A stretch of DNA of 64,000 bases, from assembly GCA_040905365.1 (NCBI GenBank), contig JBBDRQ010000064.1, positions 1 through 64,000 on the forward strand, in the 5' to 3' direction. Both the position numbers and the translations under genes were made by a program. This document shows positions 52,858-62,428 of the stretch, piece after piece. The notes under the pieces are model-generated. The model saw only the letters and a list, made by a program, of their open reading frames with translations, did no database searches and was not told where the DNA came from. This DNA is from JAHWKV01 sp040905365 (GTDB taxonomy: Bacteria; Actinomycetota; CADDZG01; JAHWKV01). Position 1 is the stretch's first letter. Each line of letters opens with the position of its first letter.

Positions 52858-54200
52858 TGGGAGAGACTCCGGCCGCCGAGCGGGTCGTACTGGTCGGATT
52901 GGTGCATTCGCAATCCGACGTCGACGAGGGACTCGAGTCACTCGACGAGCTCGCTCAGCTGGCCGCGACGGCCGGGGCGGAAACCGTCGAGAAGATTATC
53001 CAGACACGGTCCAGTCCCGATCCGGCTACCTACGTCGGCAAGGGCAAGGCGCGCGAGATAGTCGATAGGGCCCGCGAGCTAAAGGCCACCGCCATCGTGT
53101 TCGACGACGAGTTGGCGCCTGCTCAGGGCCGTAACCTCGAAGATGTTGCCGGAGTCAACCCGCTGGCTCCTAATGCGCTCAAGGTCCTGGATAGAACCGG
53201 TCTTATCCTCGATGTTTTTGCCCAGCATGCGCACTCCGCCGAAGGCAAGCTGCAGGTCGAGCTGGCCCAGATCAATTACATGGTCCCTCGGCTGCGGGGG
53301 TGGGGTGAGGTCATGAGCCGAATCGGCGGTAGCCGGGGCGGGGGCGGATCCGCCGGCGCGTCGCTGGGCACCCGAGGACCCGGCGAGACCAAGTTGGAAG
53401 TGGACCGCCGGCGGATCGCCAAGCGTCTGAAAAACCTCAAGCAGGAGTTAGCGGAGGTGGAACGCACCCGCGGCATCAAGCGCCGTGGAAGGGTACGCGC
53501 CGGCACTCCTCAGATCAGCCTGGTGGGATACACCAACGCCGGCAAATCCACGTTGCTCAACGCGCTGACCGGCGCGGGGGTCCTGGTAGAGGACAAGCTG
53601 TTTTCAACGCTGGATCCGGTGTCCCGCAAGCTGGAGCTGCCCGGAGGCCGCCCCGTGGTGCTGACCGATACGGTGGGTTTCGTTCAAAAGCTGCCGCACC
53701 AGTTGGTGGAGGCGTTCAAGTCCACCTTAGAGCAGACCGTGCACGCGGATCTGCTCTTGCACATCGTCGACGCCAGCCGGCCGGATCCGCGCGAGCAGGT
53801 GGCCGCAGTGGATGAGGTTCTGATGCAAATCGGCGCCGGTGACGTTCCCCGCATGGTGGTGCTCAACAAGGCGGATCGGGTGGGGCCGGACGTCCTGAGC
53901 CGGCTCGCCGAGCAGTTTCCCGGCGCCTTGGCTATCTCGGCGGTCCGCTCGGAAGGTCTCGAGGATCTTCTGGAGGCGGTGGCTCAGAAGCTGGCCGCCA
54001 CCCAGGCGGTGGGCGACTTCGAGATCCCCTACGAACGCGGGGAGGTGCGCAGTGTCCTGCACGACCAGGGGGAGGTGTTGGAAGAGACCGCCGGCGAGAC
54101 GGGATTCAGGATCGTGGTAAAAGCACCGAGAGCCGTGATCGCCCGTTACGCCGAGTTTGCCGCCGAGCCCGAAGAGCCCCCGGAGGCCGCGGCGCAGTAG
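52857..54200 (+). CDS. hflX: Ribosome-associated GTPase HflX
   Basis: 447 residues. N-terminal HflX domain (ATYVGKGKAREIVDRAREL, EGKLQVELAQINYMVPRL), the glycine-rich linker SRGGGGSAGASLGTRGPGE, and a G domain with GYTNAGKSTLLNAL (G1), TDTVGFVQKLPHQLVEAF (G3) and NKAD (G4). It splits stalled ribosomes. ATG overlaps the dapL stop as TGATG. Confidence 0.95.
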   Translation: MGETPAAERVVLVGLVHSQSDVDEGLESLDELAQLAATAGAETVEKIIQTRSSPDPATYVGKGKAREIVDRARELKATAIVFDDELAPAQGRNLEDVAGVNPLAPNALKVLDRTGLILDVFAQHAHSAEGKLQVELAQINYMVPRLRGWGEVMSRIGGSRGGGGSAGASLGTRGPGETKLEVDRRRIAKRLKNLKQELAEVERTRGIKRRGRVRAGTPQISLVGYTNAGKSTLLNALTGAGVLVEDKLFSTLDPVSRKLELPGGRPVVLTDTVGFVQKLPHQLVEAFKSTLEQTVHADLLLHIVDASRPDPREQVAAVDEVLMQIGAGDVPRMVVLNKADRVGPDVLSRLAEQFPGALAISAVRSEGLEDLLEAVAQKLAATQAVGDFEIPYERGEVRSVLHDQGEVLEETAGETGFRIVVKAPRAVIARYAEFAAEPEEPPEAAAQ

Positions 54201-54336
54201 AAGTTGCCCGCAGCCCGGACGTCATCGGGAACTACCGAATTTGCGGCGGACCGCGTTGTTTGGGTGCATTTTGCTACTAGTTGGGCCGCTTGGGTTGCAT
54301 ACTGATTCCTGTCACTAAATGTTGGTAGGAGGCTGA

Positions 54337-54714
54337 TTGACCAGGCGCATCCTATTGATTGACGACGATCCCATCATCCGAGCTGTGGCGGCGGCAAGCC
54401 TCGGCTCGGCGGGATGGTCGGTCGAAAGCGCGGCTTCCGGGCTGGAGGGGATCACCAAAGCGCAAGCTACGGCACCCGACGCCATCCTCGTGGACATGAT
54501 GATGCCGGAGTTGGACGGATTCGCAACGCTGCAGCGCTTGCGAGCTTCCCCGTTGACTCATCGGGTACCCGTCATCCTGTTGACCGCGTCCGGGGGGTCC
54601 GAGTACGACGCAGAGGCGCTGACCAATCTTGACGTTGCCGCGGTCGTACGTAAGCCATTCGACATCATGCGTCTACCGGGGGAGGTCGCGTCGGTACTGG
54701 GGTGGGATCGTTGA
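54337..54714 (+). CDS. Single-domain response regulator
   Basis: 125 residues, one receiver domain only: ILLIDDDPIIRAVAAA (acidic pocket), phospho-acceptor Asp in AILVDMMMPELDGFATLQRL, Thr in VILLTASGG, Lys in VVRKPFD. TTG 54337 follows AGGAGG. CheY/Spo0F-type proteins shuttle phosphate, so it could link the convergent hybrid kinase to the HPt domain of the next gene, which overlaps its stop. Confidence 0.88.
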   Translation: MTRRILLIDDDPIIRAVAAASLGSAGWSVESAASGLEGITKAQATAPDAILVDMMMPELDGFATLQRLRASPLTHRVPVILLTASGGSEYDAEALTNLDVAAVVRKPFDIMRLPGEVASVLGWDR

Positions 54715-56765
54715 CCTCCGGCAGCTTCGAACTCGGAGGTGGCGAATCGCCAGCCGGTGGAACCGACGCTCTGGCTGGGATCTGGGAGAGCTTTAAGACG
54801 ACTCTGGAGCACCAGATGTCGGTGATCGAAGACGCGGCTGCCGAGGCTTTGTCGGCAGCGTTGGATCCGGCTCTACGAGACGATGCCAAACGTGAGGCAC
54901 ATAAGCTGGCCGGATCCTTGGGCACCTTTGGGATTCCCCGCGGAACCGAGCTGTCCCGCCGGATCGAGGCTTGGATGCAGCCGGACGGTCCCCGGGATGC
55001 GGCGGCTATTTTGGAGCTATCCGACGCGGTCGTGGAATTGCGGGCCTGCCTGGACGCCGGTCCAGCTTCCAAGGCGACCAGCGCTGCTCCCCAGCGCACG
55101 GCGATTCGGAGCGACGGGCCCTTTATCTTGCTGGTCGATGACGATCCGGTCCTGGCCGACGGCTTGAGACTGGAGGCCGGCCGGCGGGACCTGAGGCTGG
55201 AGATCGCACGCGATACCCACCAAGGCCTGCAGCTTGCCCGCCGTGGTCCTGAAGCCGTTTTGGTCGGGGCAGCCGACGCGGGCATGGAGAACCCGTTTGC
55301 CCTTATGAAGGAACTCCGGGCGCAGTTCCCGTCGGTGCCGGTGATCGTGCTGACGGGAGCGGACGTGTTTACCGACCGGGTGGAGGCCGTTCGACTGGGC
55401 GCCAAACGCTTTCTGCGGAAGCCGGCCAACCCCGCGACGGTCCTGGAGGCCGTGGACGAAGTCGTCAAGAGCACCCGGTTCAATGCCGACACGGTACTGG
55501 CGGTAGACGACGATCCCTCGGCGCTGGCGGCGCTGGCGGCGTTGCTCGAGTCGCAGGGCAAACGGGTGGTCGCGGTAAGGGATGCGCTGGAGTTTTGGGA
55601 CACGCTCGAAAGGACGTTGCCCGATCTGGTGATGCTCGACGTTGGTATGCCCGAGGTCAACGGCGTGGAACTGTGTCAGGTGCTAAGGGCCGATCCCCGG
55701 TGGTCTCACCTGCCGGTCATGTTTCTCACCGCCGATACCGATCCTCGGACGGTGGGTTTGATTTTCGACGCGGGCGGCGATGACTATCTTTCCAAACCGC
55801 TGGTCGGACCCGAGCTGCTGGCCAGAGTCTCCAACCGCCTGGAGCGCACAAAGCTGTTGCGCCGGATGGTCGAGACGGACCCGATAACCGGTACGGCCAA
55901 CCAGCGGACGTCCGCGGCGCAGATAGAGGGTTTCCTGGCTTCCGGCAAGCGCTTCGGCGAGCCCGTGTCCATAGCCGATGTCGACGTAGACGGGTTGCGA
56001 TCGCTCAACGACCGCGCCGGTTATACGGCCGGCGACGAGGTGCTGCGTTGGCTCGGCGAACTTCTGACGCGCTCGTTCGATGCCCATGACGTAGTCGGCC
56101 GGTGGGCCGGTCAGGAGTTTGTGATCGGAATGTCCGGCATGAGCCGCGCGGACGGCGTGGAACGCCTTGCCGCCGTGCTCGAAGAATTCAGGCAACATCG
56201 GTTCGTGGACGGCAACGGCGAGGAGTTTTCGATGTCCTTTAGCGGCGGCGTGGCCCAGCACCCGCAGGACGGTGAGGACCTGCAGGTGCTGCAGAAGGCG
56301 GCGCGTTCCGCGGTCCGGGCGGCGAAGGGGGCCGGGGGTGATCGGGTAGTGCCGGCGGGATGGTCGGTACAGGACGAGGCGGTGGTTGACGTTGTCGTGG
56401 TGGAGGATGACGAGGCTCTGGCGGGGATACTTCAGTACGGGTTGGCCACCCGCGCGTACCGGACCCTTCGCTTTGACGACGGCGAGGACGCCGTGCAGGC
56501 GCTGCAGGGACCGAATCCGCAGATCTTTGCCCGGATAGTGCTGCTCGACTGGGGTTTGCCGAGCCTCGACGGTCTGGGCGTTTTGCGCCGGCTTGCCGAT
56601 ACGGGAGTCTTGAGCCGTACGAGGGTAATCATGCTGACCGCGCGCGATTCGGAGACCGAGGTGCTGCAGGCCCTGGATATGGGCGCCTACGACCATGTAT
56701 CCAAGCCCTTCAGCGTTCCCGTGCTGATGAAGCGGATCCACCGTGCTATGGAGCGCCGAGGTTGA
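54711..56765 (+). CDS. HPt-REC-REC-GGDEF-like-REC signalling protein
   Basis: 684 residues from TTG 54711 (GTG 54702 is an alternative). Domains: HPt (about 30-115, His in KREAHKLAGSLGTFGIPRG); REC1 (140-255), whose acceptor position reads LVGAADAG with no Asp; REC2 (263-385, Asp in LVMLDVGMPEVNG); GGDEF domain (395-545) with WAGQEF in place of GGDEF/GGEEF; REC3 (560-680, Asp in VLLDWGLPSLDG). The cytoplasmic output is probably sensing or scaffolding rather than strong c-di-GMP synthesis. Overlaps both neighbours, so one operon. Confidence 0.85.
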   Translation: MTSGSFELGGGESPAGGTDALAGIWESFKTTLEHQMSVIEDAAAEALSAALDPALRDDAKREAHKLAGSLGTFGIPRGTELSRRIEAWMQPDGPRDAAAILELSDAVVELRACLDAGPASKATSAAPQRTAIRSDGPFILLVDDDPVLADGLRLEAGRRDLRLEIARDTHQGLQLARRGPEAVLVGAADAGMENPFALMKELRAQFPSVPVIVLTGADVFTDRVEAVRLGAKRFLRKPANPATVLEAVDEVVKSTRFNADTVLAVDDDPSALAALAALLESQGKRVVAVRDALEFWDTLERTLPDLVMLDVGMPEVNGVELCQVLRADPRWSHLPVMFLTADTDPRTVGLIFDAGGDDYLSKPLVGPELLARVSNRLERTKLLRRMVETDPITGTANQRTSAAQIEGFLASGKRFGEPVSIADVDVDGLRSLNDRAGYTAGDEVLRWLGELLTRSFDAHDVVGRWAGQEFVIGMSGMSRADGVERLAAVLEEFRQHRFVDGNGEEFSMSFSGGVAQHPQDGEDLQVLQKAARSAVRAAKGAGGDRVVPAGWSVQDEAVVDVVVVEDDEALAGILQYGLATRAYRTLRFDDGEDAVQALQGPNPQIFARIVLLDWGLPSLDGLGVLRRLADTGVLSRTRVIMLTARDSETEVLQALDMGAYDHVSKPFSVPVLMKRIHRAMERRG

Positions 56766-57814
56766 CGACCATATCCGGAGATCTTCTGGTGACGGTGATC
56801 GTTGTGGAACTGATGGTACTGATGGTCGGGCTGGCCGTCCTTATGGCTCACGCGCTATATACGGGCATGCGCCGACGGCGAAGAGACGCGGCGCTGAGGG
56901 CGGCTGGCGCCGCGTTGCAGTCCGCACTGGATGATCCGGGTTCCACCCCGGCCGTTCTCGGTCCGCTAATCGAGCTCAGCCCCCGGCAGCAGATCGAAAC
57001 GCTTTGCGCCGTGGCTACCTCTCTGGGAGGAATGCAGCGTCAACGGCTTGCTGCTTTTGCCCAGGAGCTGGGTATCTTGGGAGCGGCCGGGGACAAATGC
57101 CGGAGTCGCCTGTGGTGGAAGCGGTTACAGGGGGCGCGGCTGTTGTCGTTATTGGGCACGGGCGAGTCCGTTGTGCCCGGCCTGCTCGAGGATCCCAACC
57201 CCGTGGTACGGACCGAGGCGGTGCGGTGGGTTGCCGGCCATCCCAAAGACCCCGCCGTGGACCGTTTGCTCGCCATGTTGGGCGCCGATCACCTCGCCCC
57301 ATTCGCGGTCGAGGATTCGTTGATCCGTATAGGGGAGACGCTGACGCCCCGGCTTGCGGAGCACCTGTTGGTCGCATCTGACGACGCGTTGCGGGCCGGG
57401 CTGCGGGTGGCGGTTTCGCTGGCCGGCTCGGCTCTGCTTCCGCCGGGGCTGAAGCTATGCGAGTCCGAGGACCCGGAGGCGCGCGCTTTGTCCGCCGAGT
57501 TGATCGGCGCCACCGGCGGTGAGGCAGCCGTCGAGGTCCTCACGCGCATGGTACGGGACCCGGAGCCGAAGTGCCGGGCGGCCGCGGCGCAGGCGCTGGG
57601 CCGGTTGGGCCACTGGCCTGCAGCCTCCTCGCTTGCGGAGCTTCTCGGCGACCGCGCGTGGGAGGTGCGGCAGCATGCCGGCGCGGCGCTTCGGTCCCTG
57701 GGATCGCCAGGTATGCTGTTCTTGCGTCGATCGCTCTCATCCGACGATCCGTTTGCCGCGGATGTCGCCCGTCAGATGCTGGATTTACCCGACAGCGCCA
57801 TTCGCGGCATCTGA
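56762..57814 (+). CDS. Membrane-anchored HEAT-repeat protein
   Basis: 350 residues: one N-terminal membrane helix (about 8-30), a basic stretch (MRRRRRDAALRAAG), then HEAT-like repeats (VPGLLEDPNPVVRTEAVRWV, VEVLTRMVRDPEPKCRAAAA, QALGRLGHW...VRQHAGAALRSLG). HEAT solenoids bind proteins. It starts TTG 56762 overlapping the upstream stop, and the glycosyltransferase gene overlaps its own stop, so it may join signalling protein and synthase at the membrane. Confidence 0.82.
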   Translation: MTTISGDLLVTVIVVELMVLMVGLAVLMAHALYTGMRRRRRDAALRAAGAALQSALDDPGSTPAVLGPLIELSPRQQIETLCAVATSLGGMQRQRLAAFAQELGILGAAGDKCRSRLWWKRLQGARLLSLLGTGESVVPGLLEDPNPVVRTEAVRWVAGHPKDPAVDRLLAMLGADHLAPFAVEDSLIRIGETLTPRLAEHLLVASDDALRAGLRVAVSLAGSALLPPGLKLCESEDPEARALSAELIGATGGEAAVEVLTRMVRDPEPKCRAAAAQALGRLGHWPAASSLAELLGDRAWEVRQHAGAALRSLGSPGMLFLRRSLSSDDPFAADVARQMLDLPDSAIRGI

Positions 57815-59220
57815 TGGCGGCGGTCAACGATTTTCTGCTCAAGGGTGAGTGGCTTATCCTCGTTTACTTTTTGGGCGTCAACAGTTTCTACGGGCTGTTG
57901 CTGGTCAGTTCCGCCCTGGAGCTGCGGCGCCACCGTCGGCGTTTTTGGCAGGAGGACTACTCACAGCTCCTGAGTTCTGCGGTAGCGCCAAGAATCAGTA
58001 TCTTGGCGCCGGCCTACAACGAAGCTGCGACCGTGACCCAGAGCGTCAAGGCACTGCTGACCCTGCGCTACCCGAACCTGGAGGTAGTGCTGATCAACGA
58101 CGGATCCTCCGACACCACGATGGAGGTGCTAATCCGGGATTTCGAGCTCATCGCCGTGCACCCCGTCTACCACCGGGTCGTGCAGCACAAGCCGTTGGTC
58201 GGCTACTACCGGTCTCAGGCCAATCCGAGGCTGGTGGTGGCGGACAAGGTCAACGGCGGCAAAGCGGATGCGTTGAATGCCGGGATGAACATCGCGCAGG
58301 GGGACCTGGCTTGTGCGATCGATGCGGACACGATCATTGAGCCCGACGCCATGTTGCGCATGGTCCAACCCTTCCTGGTCGACGATCAGGTAGTAGGCAC
58401 CGGAGGCACCATCAGGGTGGCCAACTCCGCAGTGGTCAAGTCCGGTCGGGTGCTAGAAGCCAGAGCGCCGCATCGTCCCTTGATCGGAATTCAGGTGATG
58501 GAGTACCTGAGAGCCTTTTTCGTCGGGCGGCTGGGTTGGAACCGCTTGGGGGGCAACCTGATCATCTCGGGCGCATTCGGACTGTTTCGCCGTGACTCCG
58601 TTTTAGCAGCAGGAGGCTACATGGAGGGGACGGTTGGGGAGGATATGGAGCTGGTGGTCCGCCTGCGGCGCCTGGGTCACGAAAAGCGGCTGCACAATCG
58701 CATCGTCTTCGTCCCGGACCCGGTGGCTTGGACTGAGGTGCCGTCGACCTTGAAGGTGCTAGGCCGGCAGCGGGACCGGTGGCACCGGGGCCTGAGCGAC
58801 GTGCTGTGGCGTAATCGGGGGTTGTTCTTAAACCCCAGGTACGGAGTGTTGGGCCTGATGGTCTATCCGTCCTTCGTTCTCGTCGAACTGCTGGCGCCGG
58901 TCATCGAGGCGGTCGGCTTGATCGGCCTGGGGGTGGGGATCGGCACGGGAGGTGTAGCCTGGGAGTTTGCCGTCTTGTTCTTTTTGGTCGCCTACGGGTA
59001 CGCGGTGGTTCTCGATGTATTGACCCTGCTACTCGAGGAGTTGAGCTACCGCCGTTACCGGCGCCTGCGGGACCGGCTCTGGCTGTTGCTGTGGGCCGCT
59101 ATGGGAGCGGTAGGCTACCGGCAGCTCACGGTGTACTGGCGGCTGCGGGGAATATGGAAGTTCCTAAGGGGCAAGACCGACTGGGGACATATGGCCCGGA
59201 CCGGATTCAGGACGTCTTGA
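57814..59220 (+). CDS. Processive family-2 membrane glycosyltransferase (PgaC/BcsA-like)
   Basis: 468 residues. N-terminal membrane helix (about 13-35), GT-A domain: ISILAPAYNEAATV, VLINDGSSDTT, KVNGGKADALNAGMN, ACAIDADTII (DxD), GTVGEDMELVVRLRR (catalytic Asp) and QRDRWHRG (QxxRW), then about four C-terminal helices. These are the D,D,D,QxxRW hallmarks of cellulose, hyaluronan and poly-GlcNAc synthases. The polymer is unknown. No PilZ domain is visible. ATG 57814 overlaps the HEAT gene stop. Confidence 0.9.
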   Translation: MAAVNDFLLKGEWLILVYFLGVNSFYGLLLVSSALELRRHRRRFWQEDYSQLLSSAVAPRISILAPAYNEAATVTQSVKALLTLRYPNLEVVLINDGSSDTTMEVLIRDFELIAVHPVYHRVVQHKPLVGYYRSQANPRLVVADKVNGGKADALNAGMNIAQGDLACAIDADTIIEPDAMLRMVQPFLVDDQVVGTGGTIRVANSAVVKSGRVLEARAPHRPLIGIQVMEYLRAFFVGRLGWNRLGGNLIISGAFGLFRRDSVLAAGGYMEGTVGEDMELVVRLRRLGHEKRLHNRIVFVPDPVAWTEVPSTLKVLGRQRDRWHRGLSDVLWRNRGLFLNPRYGVLGLMVYPSFVLVELLAPVIEAVGLIGLGVGIGTGGVAWEFAVLFFLVAYGYAVVLDVLTLLLEELSYRRYRRLRDRLWLLLWAAMGAVGYRQLTVYWRLRGIWKFLRGKTDWGHMARTGFRTS

Positions 59221-59229
59221 GGGCGCGCC

Positions 59230-62172
59230 CTACCTACCTAGTGTTAGCTCCCTGAAGGCGTCAGAGGTTCGCTGCAGTTCTTCCTCCATCTTGTCGAGCA
59301 CCTCCCGGGCCGGAGTCTCGCCGCGTGCCGCACTGCGCTCGATGTTCGCGCTGGCCGTCGCCATGGCGGCGGCGCCGACAGTTGCCGAGGCTCCCTTTAT
59401 TCTGTGGGCGGCACGCGTGATCGAGGACTGGTCATTTCGATCCGCGGCCTGCCGCATCGCGCGCAGCTGCGCGGCCGCATCGGCGAAGTACTCGCTTATT
59501 AAATTCGTAAGAAAAGCCGGGTCGCCGCTGATCTCGGCCAACTGCTGCAGGGCCTCGAGTTGGGACGCATCTACCGATCCGTTGCCGGCCGGGGTCGCGC
59601 CGGAAGGCGGCGACTCGCTTTTGGCAGCCCCGCTCCCGTTTGGGAGCGAGCGTCTTAGGACCGCCTCCATCTCCAGCTCCTTCACCGGCTTGGCGAGATA
59701 GTCGTCCATGCCCGCAGCCAGGCACTTTTCCCGATCCTCGACTAGCGCTCCGGCGGTCATCGCAATGATGGGAATGTGCTCGCTGTCGCGTTCTCGGCGG
59801 CGAATCTCAGCGGTTGCTTGGAAGCCGTCCATCTCGGGCATGTGGCAGTCCATGATTACCGCGTCGTAGCTGCGCTGGCTTAGCGCCCCGAGCGCTTCGC
59901 GGCCGTTGGCGGCCAGGTCGCAGCGGTAGCCGAGTTTGGCGACGATTCCCCGGGCGACCTCCTGGTTGACCGGGTGGTCCTCGACGATCAAAAGCCGGCC
60001 GCGCGAGCCGGAGCCAGACGTTTGAGCGGATATCGGATCTGCCTCGGGCCGCGCGGCGCCGGGGTTGGTGGCAAGGGCGAGTGCGTCGTAAAGGCTCGAC
60101 AACCGCACAGGCTTGGTCAGCTGCGTTACAAAGCCCGCATCGGTTGCGGTTTGTGCGCTCACCGGCATGGAGCTCAGCAACAGCAGAGGCGTGGACCGCA
60201 GTTCGGGATCCGCTCGGATCATTCCGGCCAGTGTCGGGCCGTCGATCTCAGGCATCGCCATGTCGACCAGCACCGCATGGTACGAGCGGAGCTGGTTGGC
60301 TGCCTGTTTCAACCGGCCGAACCCTTCTTGGGCATCTGAGGCGACGTCGGCGTGTACGTCCCACCGGCGCATCTGTGAGGAGAGGACGAAGCGATTGGTC
60401 GCGTTGTCGTCTATCACCAGGATCCGGCGTCCTTCAAGTAGGTGCGGGATTCGGGGGCTCCGGCCGGCGGTCTGCGAAGCTTTGGTCATGGGTATCTCGA
60501 GCCAGAAGGTGCTGCCCCGGCCCTTTTCGCTGGATGCCCCCACGGCGCCGCCCATCGCCTCAGCCAGACGACTGGATATCGCCAGGCCCAAACCGGTGCC
60601 CCCGTACCTGCGCGTGGTAGACGCGTCGGCCTGGGAGAAGGGCTCGAATAGCCGGCTGAGGGTTTTGCTATCGATTCCGATCCCTGTGTCTTTCACCTCG
60701 ACACGCAGCAAAATCTCTTCGGAGACCTTCTGTTCCGCGGCGACGGCCTGGATCAGGATTTCGCCTTTTTCTGTGAACTTGACGGCGTTGCTGGCGAAGT
60801 TGAGCAGGATCTGGCGCAGCCGCCCGACGTCCCCCCTCAGCTCGGCGGGGACTTCGGCCGGGCAGTAGGTGAGCAGCTCCAGGCCCTTGGCTTGGGCCGG
60901 TTCGGCGACCAGGGCTGCTACGTCCGCCAGCGCTTCCGAGAGGTCGAAATCAACGGTTTCCAGCTCCAGCTTGCCGGCTTCGACCTTGGAGAAATCCAAA
61001 ATGTCGTTGATGATTCCCAGTAGCGCTTCGCCTGACGTCCGCACCCCTTCCGCGTAGCGGCGCTGCGTTTCGTCGAGGTCTCCGTCCAAAAGCAGCCCGG
61101 TCAGGCCGATGACGCCGTTCATCGGGGTTCGAATCTCGTGGCTCATTGTGGCGAGGAATTCCGACTTGGCCCTCGAGGCTTGTAGGGCGCGATCCCGGGC
61201 CTCGGTCAAAGCTTGCGCGGACGCCTTGTCGTCCGTTATGTCCTGGCATGTCCCGTGCAGCTGGATCACCCGCCCAGCGTGGTCGCAGTCGACGTCGACG
61301 TGTGCAGATAGCCAACGCCAGGTGCCACCGCCGCCCTCAACGCGATAGTCCACCGTGTAGCTCTCCGCTCGCTTAACAGCCTCGGTAATCGCGGCTTCGA
61401 CGGCCGGCCTGTCATCGTCGTGGATGCTGCTGAGCAGCGCGCCGCTATCCGGAATCCAGTCCGCCGGCTTTCCGAAGAGCCGCAACATCTCGTCCGAGCA
61501 CCGGAGCTCGTCGTTGAGCAGGTCCCACTTCCAACTTCCCACCTGGGCCAGCCGCTGAGCCTCGGCGAGCGCCTCCGTCCGGTTCAGCGCTTCTTTTTGC
61601 AGCGATTCATTGAGCTTCCACGTGGCTATTCCCGCGGCGCTCATTCCCAGGATCGAGATCCCGTGGATTGCTGCCCACCTCCACGGGTTGGCCAGTGCCG
61701 CCGGGTGGTTGTATACGCTTTCGGGCGCCACCATGCCGACCACGCCGTGGTGAAGAACGACGTATCCGATCGCAAACAGGAAGGGGGCCCAGTCCTGATA
61801 CAAGACGACGATGCCTACCATGATGAAGAAATGGAAGTGGGCCTCGATCATTCCTCCGGACAGGTGCACCAACACCGCGGACGCCGTCATCAGGCCCACC
61901 GACGTAAAGACGATGCGTGGCCGGCGTCCCCGCGACAACTGGGCGGCCAGCGCGGGAAGCGCTACCACGGCGGCCTCGAAGAAGCTGTGACCCAAGCCGT
62001 AGCCCATAAACAGCGCGAAGAGGAACAGGCCGGGTACGTGTGCCCACAACAGGGCTAGGATGCCGCGATGGCGTTGGGTCCATACGGCTTTACTCAAGCC
62101 CCTGCCCTCAGGCAGGAAGGACCTGAGCGCACGCAGGGACGTTGCGGCCGTGGACCCTCTCGACGCTTTCAT
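59230..62172 (-). CDS. Membrane hybrid histidine kinase: TM-PAS-HisKA-HATPase-REC-REC-HPt
   Basis: 980 residues. About six membrane helices (35-190), PAS (about 215-315, SWKWDLLNDELRCSDEML), HisKA (His about 344 in ATMSHEIRTPMNGV), HATPase (ILLNFASNAVKFTEKGEI, DTGIGID, GGTGLGLAIS), REC1 (LVDMAMPEIDG), REC2 (VIMDCHMPEMDGFQ) and a C-terminal HPt (AAHRIKGASATVG). ATG 62172 is used. The gene is convergent with the glycosyltransferase, 9 bases away. It likely feeds phosphate to the adjacent regulators. Confidence 0.92.
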   Translation of the reverse strand: MKASRGSTAATSLRALRSFLPEGRGLSKAVWTQRHRGILALLWAHVPGLFLFALFMGYGLGHSFFEAAVVALPALAAQLSRGRRPRIVFTSVGLMTASAVLVHLSGGMIEAHFHFFIMVGIVVLYQDWAPFLFAIGYVVLHHGVVGMVAPESVYNHPAALANPWRWAAIHGISILGMSAAGIATWKLNESLQKEALNRTEALAEAQRLAQVGSWKWDLLNDELRCSDEMLRLFGKPADWIPDSGALLSSIHDDDRPAVEAAITEAVKRAESYTVDYRVEGGGGTWRWLSAHVDVDCDHAGRVIQLHGTCQDITDDKASAQALTEARDRALQASRAKSEFLATMSHEIRTPMNGVIGLTGLLLDGDLDETQRRYAEGVRTSGEALLGIINDILDFSKVEAGKLELETVDFDLSEALADVAALVAEPAQAKGLELLTYCPAEVPAELRGDVGRLRQILLNFASNAVKFTEKGEILIQAVAAEQKVSEEILLRVEVKDTGIGIDSKTLSRLFEPFSQADASTTRRYGGTGLGLAISSRLAEAMGGAVGASSEKGRGSTFWLEIPMTKASQTAGRSPRIPHLLEGRRILVIDDNATNRFVLSSQMRRWDVHADVASDAQEGFGRLKQAANQLRSYHAVLVDMAMPEIDGPTLAGMIRADPELRSTPLLLLSSMPVSAQTATDAGFVTQLTKPVRLSSLYDALALATNPGAARPEADPISAQTSGSGSRGRLLIVEDHPVNQEVARGIVAKLGYRCDLAANGREALGALSQRSYDAVIMDCHMPEMDGFQATAEIRRRERDSEHIPIIAMTAGALVEDREKCLAAGMDDYLAKPVKELEMEAVLRRSLPNGSGAAKSESPPSGATPAGNGSVDASQLEALQQLAEISGDPAFLTNLISEYFADAAAQLRAMRQAADRNDQSSITRAAHRIKGASATVGAAAMATASANIERSAARGETPAREVLDKMEEELQRTSDAFRELTLGR

Positions 62173-62328
62173 GCCGACTCCCCGGTCGCGACTGGTTCTG
62201 GGTGGTCTATAGATCGGCAGTGGCGACCGAATGTTAAGCAAATTAAGTATGGCACCAAGTGGCAAGGAGGGCTTCCTAGTACCCTGACCACCAACCTTCG
62301 GGGCGTTTGGCGGCGTGAGGCGCAGCGC
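62173..62328. other. Upstream flank of the kinase gene, up to the assembly gap
   Basis: 156 bases precede the kinase start and end at the N run. They should contain its promoter, but I see no site that I can defend. Confidence 0.4.
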
Positions 62329-62428
62329 NNNNNNNNNNNNNNNNNNNNNNNNNNNNNNNNNNNNNNNNNNNNNNNNNNNNNNNNNNNNNNNNNNNNNNNN
62401 NNNNNNNNNNNNNNNNNNNNNNNNNNNN
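62329..62428. other. Assembly gap, exactly 100 N
   Basis: A run of exactly 100 N is the conventional symbol for a gap of unknown size. The kinase flank and the metal transporter flank may not be neighbours. Frames drawn across it are artefacts. Confidence 0.98.

Noticed and set aside
57571..57813. Extended N-terminus of the glycosyltransferase
   Set aside because: It overlaps the HEAT-repeat gene in another frame; ATG 57814 gives the expected TGATG coupling and a membrane helix near the start.
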